Virus record (IMG/VR): IMGVR_UViG_3300047548_000738
Coordinates: 19,733 to 83,732 of that record
Source of the DNA: a virus
Reading direction: 5' to 3' (one strand)
DNA length: 64,000 nt
Part shown: piece after piece, positions 31,559 through 40,390 of the stretch
How the letters are laid out: each line of letters begins with the position of its first letter
Position numbering within the stretch: the first letter of the stretch is position 1
The notes under the pieces: generated by a model
Told to the model about the DNA's origin: nothing
The model's input: only the letters and a program-made list of their open reading frames with translations
Database searches by the model: none
Program-made: the position numbers and the translations under genes

Positions 31559-31744
31559 TCACCATTTTCCGCCCTTCACTACAACATCAATCACTTCATT
31601 TTTGTTATTTTCAACTTTATCTAGTAACAACTTCATGATTTCATCACGTAGTTCTTTGGCGTCATTGATCGGGATTAATACGTCCCTAACTTGCCTAGCT
31701 TCAGCCATGGCAATTTTATCAATAAATTTTTTAATACTACTCAT
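31559..31744 (-). CDS. Small helical protein, 61 aa
   Basis: Unknown; MSSIKKFIDKIAMAEARQVR followed by another helix (ELRDEIMKLLLDKVENNKNE). The ATG overlaps the upstream stop (ATGA). A GCATAAATA element is four bases upstream, inside the end of the preceding gene. Confidence 0.65.
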   Translation of the reverse strand: MSSIKKFIDKIAMAEARQVRDVLIPINDAKELRDEIMKLLLDKVENNKNEVIDVVVKGGKW

Positions 31745-32199
31745 TTTATATTTATGCTACTTTTAGCCTCTTCTTCCGTCATAAAAGGACCAAGATAGTC
31801 GTAACGCTGTACAAATATGTACTTTGGGCAAAAAATAGTCTCAAATTCTTCACATTGCTTTAGTGCGAACCACCCTGCGGCATAATAGCATTTGCTTTTA
31901 GGAGTCTTTGTAAAGATATGTAATTTACGCTTTACGTCATAAAAACTATTGTAGATTTTACCTGCAGGCGTCGGAAAAACCGCAAACACCGGTTTCTCTA
32001 CTTTTGCGGGTTTAATTGTTTTTAAGAATTCAATTTGGGTATGTTTTTCGATTTCTTTTGTAGAATCGTATAACTGAATCTTGTTATCTAATTTAACTGC
32101 AAATTCAGTACCTTCAGCGATAACGTTACCTACTTTTCTCTCACCGTCAGTGACTACCCAATATTGATTTTTAATTATAGGTTTAGCTTTTAAGTTCAT
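31741..32199 (-). CDS. Hypothetical protein, 152 aa
   Basis: Unknown. Beta-rich first half (YWVVTDGERKVGNVIAEGTE) and second half with strands around KCYYAAGWFALKQC. Overlaps the 156-aa gene by 17 bases; Shine-Dalgarno AAAGGAG. Confidence 0.65.
   Translation of the reverse strand: MNLKAKPIIKNQYWVVTDGERKVGNVIAEGTEFAVKLDNKIQLYDSTKEIEKHTQIEFLKTIKPAKVEKPVFAVFPTPAGKIYNSFYDVKRKLHIFTKTPKSKCYYAAGWFALKQCEEFETIFCPKYIFVQRYDYLGPFMTEEEAKSSINIK
31749..31757 (-). promoter_or_regulatory. T4-late-like element, leaderless arrangement
   Basis: Minus strand GCATAAATA then four bases then ATG of the 61-aa gene; inside the coding end of the gene at 31741-32199. Confidence 0.45.
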
Positions 32200-32653
32200 G
32201 GTTCTCCTTTGTTAACTCGCATACAAGCATAAAATGTTCATATGCATTTTTAACTGCTGGGTTAGCCAACAGCTTGTTTGCCTCTTCCATCATGGCTTTA
32301 ATGCCTTCTTCTGCGGCTTCACGATAACTGCAATATTCTAATGCATATCGTTCATCGCCCATTACGTCGGAAAGGTGTTGCCATGCTTTGTGTTGTTCGG
32401 GTGTAAGTTTTCTATCACTACGAGGACGCATAGCACTGATATCCATAATGCGTTTACTGATAGCATCTTCTGCAACTCGACCGGCAGCAATCATGGCAGC
32501 ATAGTTCGGGTCAATGTTATATCGAGTAGACTTACCACCGGGATAACTCATAATGATATGAGTACCCTTAGGCAAGGCGTCCAGTAAGTCACTGTCATAC
32601 TCACTTACTGGTACATACCTACGGCCAATCTTTTCGTAAAAAATCTTTTTCAT
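32183..32653 (-). CDS. Hypothetical protein, 156 aa
   Basis: Unknown. An N-terminal beta segment (VPVSEYDSDLLDALPKGTHI) and a largely helical second half with KLTPEQHKAWQHLSDVMGDE. Position in the operon, four-base overlap and coding quality support it. Confidence 0.7.
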   Translation of the reverse strand: MKKIFYEKIGRRYVPVSEYDSDLLDALPKGTHIIMSYPGGKSTRYNIDPNYAAMIAAGRVAEDAISKRIMDISAMRPRSDRKLTPEQHKAWQHLSDVMGDERYALEYCSYREAAEEGIKAMMEEANKLLANPAVKNAYEHFMLVCELTKENHELKS

Positions 32654-32910
32654 TTGATTAATTGAAATTTTTTAAGATACTCTTTTGCTTCTGTGGTGTC
32701 AATATCTTGTTCAAAATCTTGAACTGGAAATTCTTCATCTAATACTTTGGCAACATTAGACAAGTCATTAAGCAATTCTCTATTATACATTTTTACAATT
32801 TCAACTGCGTACATTCTGTCTTCATCATCTAGTGATTCCCACCAGTCAAACAATTCTGATGGAGTTTTTGACAAAATAAATTTAATATTTTCATAATCAC
32901 GTGGTTCCAT
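32650..32910 (-). CDS. Hypothetical acidic protein, 86 aa
   Basis: Start at 32910 (Shine-Dalgarno AAGGAT). Helical and acidic (FDWWESLDDEDRMYAVEIVK; VLDEEFPVQDFEQDIDTTE). Unknown function. Confidence 0.65.
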   Translation of the reverse strand: MEPRDYENIKFILSKTPSELFDWWESLDDEDRMYAVEIVKMYNRELLNDLSNVAKVLDEEFPVQDFEQDIDTTEAKEYLKKFQLIK

Positions 32911-32912
32911 AA

Positions 32913-33140
32913 TCAATCCTTCAATGTTTCCCAAACATATTCTTCTTCACGAATATATGCCACGGGCGTAATCCAACCTCTTGATATAGCATTAGATATT
33001 TCAAAAATTATAGATGCAGGACAATCATTACCAAATTCAATAGCTGCCCTGTGCGCTATTTTTACTCCGTCTGTCATAGTAAATTTTTTGTCGCCTGGCT
33101 CAAGGCGCTTGAAAGTAACCTTAGACGTAGTAATATTCAT
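32913..33140 (-). CDS. Hypothetical protein, 75 aa
   Basis: Unknown; basic start, with TDGVKIAHRAAIEFGNDCPA and an acidic end (EEEYVWETLKD). Four-base overlap with the next gene upstream. Confidence 0.65.
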   Translation of the reverse strand: MNITTSKVTFKRLEPGDKKFTMTDGVKIAHRAAIEFGNDCPASIIFEISNAISRGWITPVAYIREEEYVWETLKD

Positions 33141-33373
33141 TTCTTTAGCTCATCCAATACAATACGTTTTGCTCGTGCATCCAATTCAATTTCTTGCTGT
33201 CTAAGCATCAATGGGGCAAACGTTTCAATAAACTCCATAATAGCTTCTTTACCTCCGTCATTGAAATGATTGTACTCACCTTTTTTGCCCACGCTAGATT
33301 GGTAATATGAATCTCTGTCATTCAGCACAGCTAACACAGCCGCATATAATTGCTTTTCCAAGACTTTACTCAT
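33137..33373 (-). CDS. Hypothetical protein, 78 aa
   Basis: Start at 33373 gives MSKVLEKQLYAAVLAVLNDR and overlaps the exonuclease end by eight bases; the longer ORF to 33457 would overlap it by 92. Helical; unknown function. Confidence 0.65.
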   Translation of the reverse strand: MSKVLEKQLYAAVLAVLNDRDSYYQSSVGKKGEYNHFNDGGKEAIMEFIETFAPLMLRQQEIELDARAKRIVLDELKK

Positions 33374-34367
33374 GTACCTTACCTTCGTACGGAGAATTAA
33401 GCCACTTAGCATAAGACTCAGCATTTTGAGAAATTTTTTCAAGTTCATACTTACCACAGAATTTCATAAAGTGAACACCAACCTGAGGAGTAGTTTTTAC
33501 TCTAACAGATTCACGAATACGCTGATCAACCTTTTGTTTAATATCATCGGGTTGGGCGGTGAGGTCAATTAGCATTTTGTTACGTTCATAACAATCACGC
33601 ACCCGATGTTCGATGCCATTATGATCCACCCAACGTTGCAACATGAAAGTGTTCCAATTAAAGCCTTGCTTATCACGGTCTTCAAATGCTTCCATGATAC
33701 CGACTTTGTTCTTAGAACCTTTCTCACGTACACCAGGGTATGCAGTGAACACATTGTCACCTGCATCACCTCGAACAATTTTCTTGAACAACAGATATTC
33801 GGGACTACCTTCAAGTAGCTTAGGTTTCTTTTCCTTGTCTAGCACAGGCTTGCCGCTGTCCTTGAAATACCCGTTGAGTGTAATGAGTTCATTCGTGACA
33901 CCATTGTATTGGAGCACGTTTGGAGCAATAAGCTGAACATAATCGGAATCAGTGCTAATAATGTAATGCGTGTCATTTGGATGAAGATGAATGAATCGAG
34001 CAATTAGGTCGTCTGCCTCAGCATTTTCATGCCTAAGGACACTTACGTTTGTCTTTTCTTTGAGATAGGTTGTGAAGGCATCGTATGTCTGCCAGAACAT
34101 TTCGTTTTCTTCTTTTTCTGCTTCGGTGACTGACATTGCATCAACCACACGATTCTTTTTGTAAGGCTCGTAAACATCCTTACGCCAGCTTCTGCCTTCC
34201 AGACAAAAGACAACGTGGTCAATTTTATGATTACGAACTACTTGATTCACTGACGCAAGTGTCAGGTGTAGTGCCATACCTATCTTAGCCCAAGTGTCAG
34301 TATTGCGACTAGCAATATGACGGGCGCGGAAGAAAGTGTTTGCAGTGTCTATGAGTGCGTAATTCAT
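33366..34367 (-). CDS. 5'-3' exonuclease / RNase H-type (FEN superfamily)
   Basis: 333 aa. It removes RNA primers and 5' flaps in T4-like replication. The PIN-like core is seen as YALIDTANTFFRARH (first Asp), CLEGRSWRKDVYEPYKKNR, ENAEADDLIARFI with acidic ligands, and STDSDYVQLI. The H3TH region VRGDAGDNVFTAYPGVREKG binds DNA. It is preceded by its own promoter (34401-34430) and belongs functionally with the polymerase, clamp and ligase. Confidence 0.9.
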   Translation of the reverse strand: MNYALIDTANTFFRARHIASRNTDTWAKIGMALHLTLASVNQVVRNHKIDHVVFCLEGRSWRKDVYEPYKKNRVVDAMSVTEAEKEENEMFWQTYDAFTTYLKEKTNVSVLRHENAEADDLIARFIHLHPNDTHYIISTDSDYVQLIAPNVLQYNGVTNELITLNGYFKDSGKPVLDKEKKPKLLEGSPEYLLFKKIVRGDAGDNVFTAYPGVREKGSKNKVGIMEAFEDRDKQGFNWNTFMLQRWVDHNGIEHRVRDCYERNKMLIDLTAQPDDIKQKVDQRIRESVRVKTTPQVGVHFMKFCGKYELEKISQNAESYAKWLNSPYEGKVHE

Positions 34368-34400
34368 CGGGGATAGTATGTAGTTGAATAATATACGTAA

Positions 34401-34430
34401 ATTATACGACTATTTTGCGTTTTTTGTCAA
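34401..34430 (-). promoter_or_regulatory. Exonuclease promoter, sigma70-like
   Basis: Minus strand TTGACA (34425-34430), 18-base spacer, TATAAT (34401-34406), 34 bases before the ATG. It lies at the 3' end of the gene at 34402-34878. Confidence 0.7.
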
Positions 34431-34878
34431 CACTTTTGATATCCAAATACATTTCTGGATTAGAAATCAACTCTTTGACTGTAATCTTACGATGGTGATC
34501 CAAATTACTAAATGGAAGATAATCGTCCTTAATTGGATATACTTTAAACCCTTCTTGCCTAATGGTGTCATTTATCAACTTAATCATTTGAGATTGAGTC
34601 ATTTTAGCTTTTGGACTGATCCATTCAACAGGTTCCCCGTAAATTTTATGTGTGTTACTTGCGACCCGCTGTTTGATGATTGATTCTAGTGCCTTAATTT
34701 GTGTTGTCGTGCCGAAGTATAAATTAGAAAATTCTTGTTCGGTCCCAGAATGGTCACTGTATTGCTTTGATCTTTTTTTGGGATTGATAGTTATCCCATA
34801 CCCCAAAAGTTGTACGAACTCATCACTGTACTTAATGTAATGAGCTGTCTCAATCACATAGAAGAAGCACCCGGTCAT
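34402..34878 (-). CDS. GIY-YIG-like / T5orf172-like protein, 158 aa
   Basis: FFYVIETAHYIKYSDEF followed by LLGYGITINPKKRSKQYSDH and LYFGTTTQIKALESIIKQRV follows the order of GIY-YIG-type nuclease domains (strand, GxG, Arg helix, Glu). The usual GIY and YIG letters are divergent. Function would be DNA cleavage or binding. It overlaps the ParB-like gene by ATGA. Confidence 0.6.
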   Translation of the reverse strand: MTGCFFYVIETAHYIKYSDEFVQLLGYGITINPKKRSKQYSDHSGTEQEFSNLYFGTTTQIKALESIIKQRVASNTHKIYGEPVEWISPKAKMTQSQMIKLINDTIRQEGFKVYPIKDDYLPFSNLDHHRKITVKELISNPEMYLDIKSVDKKRKIVV

Positions 34879-36143
34879 GGGTTTACTTTCATGGCTTTCT
34901 TAACAGGTGCTGACAAGTATTTGGTCAAGTCACCTGCTTTACTGTTATCATACAGATCAACAATATCAGGCAACTGTTGGGAGCCGCCGAGTTGACGGTA
35001 CATTTTCATCAATAACACAAAGGACGCTTGCGCTTCAACTTTCTTTTCAGCCTCGTCAACGGACACATCCCAAGTCTTGGCATACCAGCGTTTGAAAGTG
35101 TTAGCACTTTCACTACTTAGATTTTCAGGTGTGCTGAACAGAGTTTGGATGATTGCGTGAAACGAATCCAAAAATTCAGACTGAAACTTTTTAGAGTAAA
35201 CATCTACTTTCATTTTGACTTTGAAATAGTCATACATAAAACCATACAAGTCAATCTCCATACCGTGAAGTTTGATGTTAGGCCAATACTTAGCATGAGT
35301 TTTCAAAATAAACTCCCAGTGCTGTGGTTTTTCTTTATACTTACGCATTGCACTGATGTGAGTGATAGATTTTGGATGACCCGCATTATCGTCATCGTCC
35401 TCAGAAATAGGTTCGAAACCATTATCTTCACAAATTTGTTGCAGAGTAGCAGATTGCTTATTCTCTGTTTCCATATTACCGTCAACACGGTAAGACAGAA
35501 CTTCAATCTTGTGGTGATCGTATGGACCGATTGGTTTAGAGAATTTTCCATTAAGAACACGGAATGCTTGACGAGCCATTGAACGATCATCAGTTTCAAT
35601 GTACAAGAAGGGAACTTCTAAATCTTTCCAATCACCGGTGTAATCTTCCCAAAGTCCATGGAATGCATAGGCAGCTTCAAGTACAACAGTGTGTTGTGCA
35701 TTAGTTGAGTGAAAGCGCCATTTGCCAACTTCTTTGGTTCCTTGAATTGCGGACATGAACGGGACACGGAAGTTTTCGATGTTAGCAATCTTTACTATAT
35801 GGTCAGGATCCATATCACGTTGGATATCGTCATCAATAAAAATATCCTTGAGTTTAACCATTGCGAATTTGATTCGCATACCGCGCTTAAATTTTAAGCC
35901 CTTCTTTTGCAAGAGAGCCAAATGTTTATGCCACTTTACGTTAACTGGATCGAACAATTCAGTAAGGCGATCCTGAACACTAATTTCAGTATACTGGCCT
36001 TTTTTACGCTTCAACCGGTGTACAATCTTTCGCAGCATCTTAACAGCCGCAGGCTTTTTATAAGTGAATGGGAAAGTAGTACGTGTTGATTTTGACGGTT
36101 CTTTTGCAAGTTTCATTGATTTTGCCAGTTTTACAGTAGACAT
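34875..36143 (-). CDS. ParB/Srx-like nuclease-fold protein, 422 aa
   Basis: About residues 95-165 (MVKLKDIFIDDDIQRDMDPD, then IVKIAN and HSTNAQHTVVLEAAYAFHG) resemble the ParB N-terminal domain, with its target-listing and H/N motif. The rest is helical and charged. Possible roles are DNA binding or a regulator of modification; this is inference. It is the first gene under palindromic promoter copy 7, so it is probably expressed early. Confidence 0.6.
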   Translation of the reverse strand: MSTVKLAKSMKLAKEPSKSTRTTFPFTYKKPAAVKMLRKIVHRLKRKKGQYTEISVQDRLTELFDPVNVKWHKHLALLQKKGLKFKRGMRIKFAMVKLKDIFIDDDIQRDMDPDHIVKIANIENFRVPFMSAIQGTKEVGKWRFHSTNAQHTVVLEAAYAFHGLWEDYTGDWKDLEVPFLYIETDDRSMARQAFRVLNGKFSKPIGPYDHHKIEVLSYRVDGNMETENKQSATLQQICEDNGFEPISEDDDDNAGHPKSITHISAMRKYKEKPQHWEFILKTHAKYWPNIKLHGMEIDLYGFMYDYFKVKMKVDVYSKKFQSEFLDSFHAIIQTLFSTPENLSSESANTFKRWYAKTWDVSVDEAEKKVEAQASFVLLMKMYRQLGGSQQLPDIVDLYDNSKAGDLTKYLSAPVKKAMKVNP

Positions 36144-36168
36144 GTGAATACTTTATCAGGTTGTTTAA

Positions 36169-36207
36169 CAATACTTGTATTGTAAACCCGTTTTTAATAT
36201 TTGTCAA
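36169..36207 (-). promoter_or_regulatory. Promoter with operator-like palindrome (copy 7)
   Basis: Minus strand TTGACA (36202-36207), 17-base spacer, TACAAT (36179-36184), overlapped by CAATACTTGTATTG (36169-36182). The spacer diverges from copies 2-6 but the palindrome is preserved. Confidence 0.85.
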
Positions 36208-36228
36208 CCGTACACTAAAGTACTCTTT

Positions 36229-36741
36229 TTAGGGTGCGATAACTTCCTGAAAAGAGCACTGGAATCTATCCCATATGTCACCTACAGGTACAAAGTTTTG
36301 AAATGTAATCTTAAGAGGATGCTTACTACGTTTAGAATAATAACTATAAGGTATACGCATAAAATATATGCGATGTAGGTTTGCTCCGGGCATACCCATA
36401 CAGATTCGTAGATCGCCTATTTTCTTTTCTATACCTGAAATAGTAGCTTGCATTCTTCCGTCTGCATACCTACAAACCATAGCAAATTTTGCATCACTGT
36501 TATCTGCGTAGTCTCTATAATGTGCATTTCTTTCTAGGATTACAGTATGCAGCATTCCTTTAGCCAACACCTGTTCCCAAAATCTACCTTTAAGTTGGTC
36601 ATCCTTCAACATTTGTTTTAATGCAAAGTTTCTTACCTCTTGTGATTCATCTTCATAAAGATAATCAACCAACTCATGCAAGAATTTCGGATTAAATTTT
36701 GTTTTGGCTGGGCTATCGAGTAATTCAGATACCAATTCCAT
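36229..36741 (-). CDS. Hypothetical protein, 170 aa
   Basis: Unknown. First part helical (FNPKFLHELVDYLYEDESQE), resembling a HEAT-like helix pair, then beta (AKFAMVCRYADGRMQATISG). It follows the basic protein gene by one base. Confidence 0.6.
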   Translation of the reverse strand: MELVSELLDSPAKTKFNPKFLHELVDYLYEDESQEVRNFALKQMLKDDQLKGRFWEQVLAKGMLHTVILERNAHYRDYADNSDAKFAMVCRYADGRMQATISGIEKKIGDLRICMGMPGANLHRIYFMRIPYSYYSKRSKHPLKITFQNFVPVGDIWDRFQCSFQEVIAP

Positions 36742-37191
36742 TTAACTTACCTCTGTTCGATTGTTTCCAATGTCTTTAGTCTTAATCGTACGCATATCAC
36801 GGTTTGTGGGGTCTGCCTCTACTTGTTCATACATTTCGAGGGCAACGTTTCTGCAAATATTCTGAAACCAACGGTCTACAATTTCTTGGTCGGTATCTTT
36901 TTCGTTAAACTTGTAACCCGATTTAATCAAGTTAACAACGAACTTGTCATTCCAGTCCAGTTCGAATGCCCCGGCATTTATGTCGTTGGGGTCTACTTCC
37001 ATACGCAAAATATTAACATATGGTTCACCAGCTTGTGTTGCTTTTTCTTTTTCTGAAAGAATTTTTTCTTGTTTAGGTTTTCGCGGCTTGCGTGGTTTTT
37101 TAGGTTTAACAGTTTCTTCTTTTTGCTTAGGTGCTTCTACTGGTTTAACAGTATCTTGTTTTCCACCGAATAGTTTATCAAATATTCCCAT
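36742..37191 (-). CDS. Basic Lys/Pro-linker protein, 149 aa
   Basis: Start at 37191 (MGIFDKLFGGKQDTVKPVEA). An amphipathic start like that of the 8781 protein precedes a Lys/Pro/Arg-rich linker (KPKKPRKPRKPKQEK) and an alpha/beta C-terminal part with FVVNLIKSGYKFNEKDTDQE. Possibly a nucleic-acid-associated or membrane-proximal factor; unknown. Confidence 0.65.
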   Translation of the reverse strand: MGIFDKLFGGKQDTVKPVEAPKQKEETVKPKKPRKPRKPKQEKILSEKEKATQAGEPYVNILRMEVDPNDINAGAFELDWNDKFVVNLIKSGYKFNEKDTDQEIVDRWFQNICRNVALEMYEQVEADPTNRDMRTIKTKDIGNNRTEVS

Positions 37192-38197
37192 AGTATTGCT
37201 CGTATAGTTTATGGCTTGCAAGATTCTTAGCCTTGCTTTCGCACATCATATCGAATTTATCATGAAATGTCATTGCCCAATTATTTACTGCATTATTCCA
37301 ATAATAGTCGCTATGTGCGCGGAGTTTTTGTTTATTAGTACCACCGGCGATTAGGCTCTCGCGGCATGGAAGAGTATTAGTGCAATGACCAACAAGGATA
37401 TCTTCACGTGAAACAGAATAATGTAGAGTAGGGCGAACGCCGCGCCAAGAATCAATAACCCGCTGAACACGCTCTGAGGATGCCTCCAAGTATTCTCCTT
37501 CTCGCACCCAATGATGATGAATGTCCAACACAATTGGAAGCAAATCAGATAGAGTAAGGCAATCATCAAGTCCCCAGGCATTTTCTTCGTTCTCAATAGT
37601 AATACAGTTACGTGCTTCAGGAGTTAGTCGTTGATACGCTTTGCGAATGCCTGCAGGACCTTGTCGACCACTGATATGAACATTAATTTTCATATCCTGA
37701 AATGTCTTGCCATAACCCATCCAGCGAGCCATATCAGTGTGATACTCAAACTCCTCGATACTCTTATTTACAATATTTTCGTTTTCACTAGCAAGAACTA
37801 CAAACTGATCGGGATGAAAAGAAACACGAACATTATTGGCACGTGCAGTCTCGCCCAGTGGTGCGAACCAACGTGCAAGTTGGTCTTGCGTATTTGTAGA
37901 TTGCCAGAATCCTTGCCAGTCTTCGTGTGTATAGAAACTAAGCATGTCACTAGTGATGCGTAACATACGCAGTGGTTCAGGTAGTGTAGCTACCTTCTTA
38001 ATCAGTGCATGTGTATTCATAATGTTGGTCTTAGCAACATCAATGATTTTTTGTTCGACAGTAGCACGACTGTTGCGCTTTGCCCATGCCATAGTAGTAC
38101 CGCCAGTATTCAAACCTTCAGTACTGGCGATCTCGCCTTTTTTGTTAATCTCTGCCCACTTGCAGGCAAAACCAATGCGTTTAATAGGTGTATTCAT
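37178..38197 (-). CDS. uvdE: UV damage endonuclease UvdE/Uve1-family
   Basis: 339 aa from the ATG at 38197, a TIM-barrel metal-dependent nuclease that nicks DNA 5' to UV photoproducts. Matching blocks are GFACKWAEINKKGE, MLRITSDMLSFYTHEDWQGF, VRVSFHPDQFVVLASENENI, ITIENEENAWGLDDC, VLDIHHHWV and HYSVSREDILVGHC. The His, Glu and Asp residues in these are the expected metal ligands. It would repair sunlight damage to phage DNA. A promoter sits only seven bases upstream of the ATG, so its message may be leaderless. Confidence 0.88.
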   Translation of the reverse strand: MNTPIKRIGFACKWAEINKKGEIASTEGLNTGGTTMAWAKRNSRATVEQKIIDVAKTNIMNTHALIKKVATLPEPLRMLRITSDMLSFYTHEDWQGFWQSTNTQDQLARWFAPLGETARANNVRVSFHPDQFVVLASENENIVNKSIEEFEYHTDMARWMGYGKTFQDMKINVHISGRQGPAGIRKAYQRLTPEARNCITIENEENAWGLDDCLTLSDLLPIVLDIHHHWVREGEYLEASSERVQRVIDSWRGVRPTLHYSVSREDILVGHCTNTLPCRESLIAGGTNKQKLRAHSDYYWNNAVNNWAMTFHDKFDMMCESKAKNLASHKLYEQYYGNI

Positions 38198-38198
38198 A

Positions 38199-39059
38199 CT
38201 ATGCAGTATACTTTTGTCTTTGTTTAATGTCAACACGCATTAGGTCCTGAATCGAATACTTTTGTATCATGTATGGACTCACTTCTTCCAAAACACTACA
38301 TGGCAGGTCACCTTTTCTTCTAGGTCCATAGTTAACATCAAAGTCACAGTTATTTACTTCTTGGAAAATATTAACCATTTCTCTGACAGTGTGACCTACT
38401 CCGTGACCCAAACATTCAATCTTGTTACTAGGATTTTTGATTGCTAATTTTAGTGCTTCGCAAATTTCATTAACATGCACGTAATCACGCACACATGTAC
38501 CATCCCAAGATTGTTCGTAGTCTTTCCCAAAGATAGTGAATGAGCCAGTCTTCATGGCTTTCATGAGATTGAACATAAGTCCATCTGGGTTAGTAGGGAA
38601 TATTCCTTCAAATCCTACTACGTTATAGAACCTAAATGTTGTATAGTCAATGCCGCGCTTCTTACATAATTCCCAAACAACATCTTCTGCGGCTCTTTTG
38701 CTGACACCGTATGCAGAACTACATCCTTCAGCAGCACCAGTACTAGCAAATACAAAGTTCTTTGCATCGATAAAATTTAGTACGTTCATTGTACCAATCA
38801 AGTTTGTAGTGTAATAGTCAACGGGAACTTTTTCACTTTCACCTACATTTACTAAGGCAGCTAAATGAATTACTGTATCAAACTCAGGTTGAATCACAAA
38901 AGGTTGCGTGATATCCATAATGTACTGAGTATGCACGGGAACTTGTGGCTTTACTTTATCTAAACCTGTTACATGAAATTCGTCATCTTTCATTAATAGT
39001 TGTGAAAGATAAGATCCTATATATCCAGAATTTCCTGTAATTAAAACTTTGTGTGTCAT
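38199..39059 (-). CDS. NAD-dependent sugar-nucleotide epimerase (GalE-like), 286 aa
   Basis: An extended short-chain dehydrogenase fold with the NAD motif ITGNSGYIGSYL (GxxGxxG), HLAALVNVGESEKVPVDYY, catalytic Tyr117 and Lys121 in YGVSK, and CVRDYVHVNEICEALKL. It would interconvert a UDP-sugar. It ends before uvdE and overlaps the glycosyltransferase gene by four bases, so both probably serve one glycosylation pathway. The exact sugar cannot be told. Confidence 0.87.
   Translation of the reverse strand: MTHKVLITGNSGYIGSYLSQLLMKDDEFHVTGLDKVKPQVPVHTQYIMDITQPFVIQPEFDTVIHLAALVNVGESEKVPVDYYTTNLIGTMNVLNFIDAKNFVFASTGAAEGCSSAYGVSKRAAEDVVWELCKKRGIDYTTFRFYNVVGFEGIFPTNPDGLMFNLMKAMKTGSFTIFGKDYEQSWDGTCVRDYVHVNEICEALKLAIKNPSNKIECLGHGVGHTVREMVNIFQEVNNCDFDVNYGPRRKGDLPCSVLEEVSPYMIQKYSIQDLMRVDIKQRQKYTA
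38205..38233 (-). promoter_or_regulatory. uvdE promoter, sigma70-like and close to the ATG
   Basis: Minus strand TTGACA (38228-38233), 17-base spacer, TATACT (38205-38210), with the ATG seven bases downstream, leaving no room for a ribosome binding site. Confidence 0.7.
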
Positions 39060-40390
39060 AGTCCCTCAAATAATGAATTTGATTTTTCTTCAGTTGGTTC
39101 AAATGAAGGGTCTTTAGTCAAATAAGTATCGGTATCAGTATATATAACTCTGAATTTATGTTTGTTCGTTAACACGCTTCGTATATCGTCTATACAAATA
39201 ATCTTACGATCCAAATCTTTAACATAATCTTCTAATTTTACTGTGGTCTCACTGCAAATCTTTGCGGTGTTATTATTAGATTCTTTTGGCTTAAACGTAT
39301 TGAAACATTCATTCCATTTATGAAATACTGTTGATTCTTGTTGTCTAGCATGGGCTAATGAACCCAGTAAATACCAGGTGCTTGCGTTTTCAAAACTGTC
39401 ATATAAATCTTTAGCACGTTTAGCCATGTCCTTCTTTGTGCAACTATAAAAGAAATCGTCATTAAAGTTTTTAGTCCAACGTTGTTCTGTTAAAACTAAT
39501 GTCGGTAGTTGAATATGTTGTTCATAGAATGCCATCCCGTAACTCTCGACAACACTTGGGTTAAAAGCAATTCGTGAACTCTTAATGAAATCGACTTTCT
39601 CTTGTCCAACAATACTAGCACGAACATCATATGTTGCACCAATCTTTTTTAAGCGTTCTTCAAACTTTTTAACACCGTTTGGGCTTGTCATTACTTTAGC
39701 AGGCAATCCAGTTTGTTCAATCAAATCAATAAACAACTCAGGATTTTTACCTTCTTCCCATCGTCCTACAAATAATACACCCTCACGCTCACCGTGATAT
39801 TCTTCCAATAATGAACGTTCAGTAATGGGTATAGGAAGATGAAATGCAGATTCATCTAAGTTAAGTTGGTTGAATTTGCTTTGTGTACCTACATCAATAT
39901 TAGGAATGCTTAGCTGGTGTCGCATCAATTCGTTAGTATTGTGTAAGAAAGGATTCTTTGTGTCTTTAAAAATTTGACTTTCTAAATGAGTATACGCAAT
40001 AACTTGAATCACATCTTCTAGACCCATTGTGCTTGCTACTTGAACCGTTTCGTATGTGTTACAGATAAGTGCATCATACAAATTATGTTCTAACGCATTA
40101 ACAATCGCATTGCGGAAGTTAGCCATGCGCTCATAACAAAATGTATCACCATACATAAAGATGTTGCTGTGATCCGTGTAGGACAATGAGTTTACCGGAG
40201 AAATAATATTAGCTTTTAGAGATTTTACAAAATCATTATCCTTAGGTTCTTTATCCGTGATAATATCTACTTTGATATTATGTTCGTCCATCAACTCACA
40301 AAAACTTTTTGCGAATTGCCCAATACCACCGTGAGGTATCAATGTTTGATAACTCACTAAAAAACCAATACGCTTATCGTATGTTCTCAT
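39056..40390 (-). CDS. GT4-like glycosyltransferase, 444 aa
   Basis: Contains RIGFLVSYQTLIPHGGIGQF at the start and a C-terminal GT-B domain with VLFVGRWEEGKNPELFIDLI and AFNPSVVESYGMAFYEQHIQ, typical of retaining GT4 enzymes that use nucleotide sugars. The last 90 residues are an extra helical tail. The acceptor is unknown; it may be DNA, a virion protein or lipopolysaccharide. Four-base overlaps on both sides show co-translation with the epimerase. Confidence 0.85.
   Translation of the reverse strand: MRTYDKRIGFLVSYQTLIPHGGIGQFAKSFCELMDEHNIKVDIITDKEPKDNDFVKSLKANIISPVNSLSYTDHSNIFMYGDTFCYERMANFRNAIVNALEHNLYDALICNTYETVQVASTMGLEDVIQVIAYTHLESQIFKDTKNPFLHNTNELMRHQLSIPNIDVGTQSKFNQLNLDESAFHLPIPITERSLLEEYHGEREGVLFVGRWEEGKNPELFIDLIEQTGLPAKVMTSPNGVKKFEERLKKIGATYDVRASIVGQEKVDFIKSSRIAFNPSVVESYGMAFYEQHIQLPTLVLTEQRWTKNFNDDFFYSCTKKDMAKRAKDLYDSFENASTWYLLGSLAHARQQESTVFHKWNECFNTFKPKESNNNTAKICSETTVKLEDYVKDLDRKIICIDDIRSVLTNKHKFRVIYTDTDTYLTKDPSFEPTEEKSNSLFEGL

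Noticed and set aside
37178-38236. Upstream start for uvdE at 38236
   Set aside because: It would place the promoter -35 and -10 inside the gene and overlap the epimerase end; the family-like start is MNTPIKRIGF at 38197.
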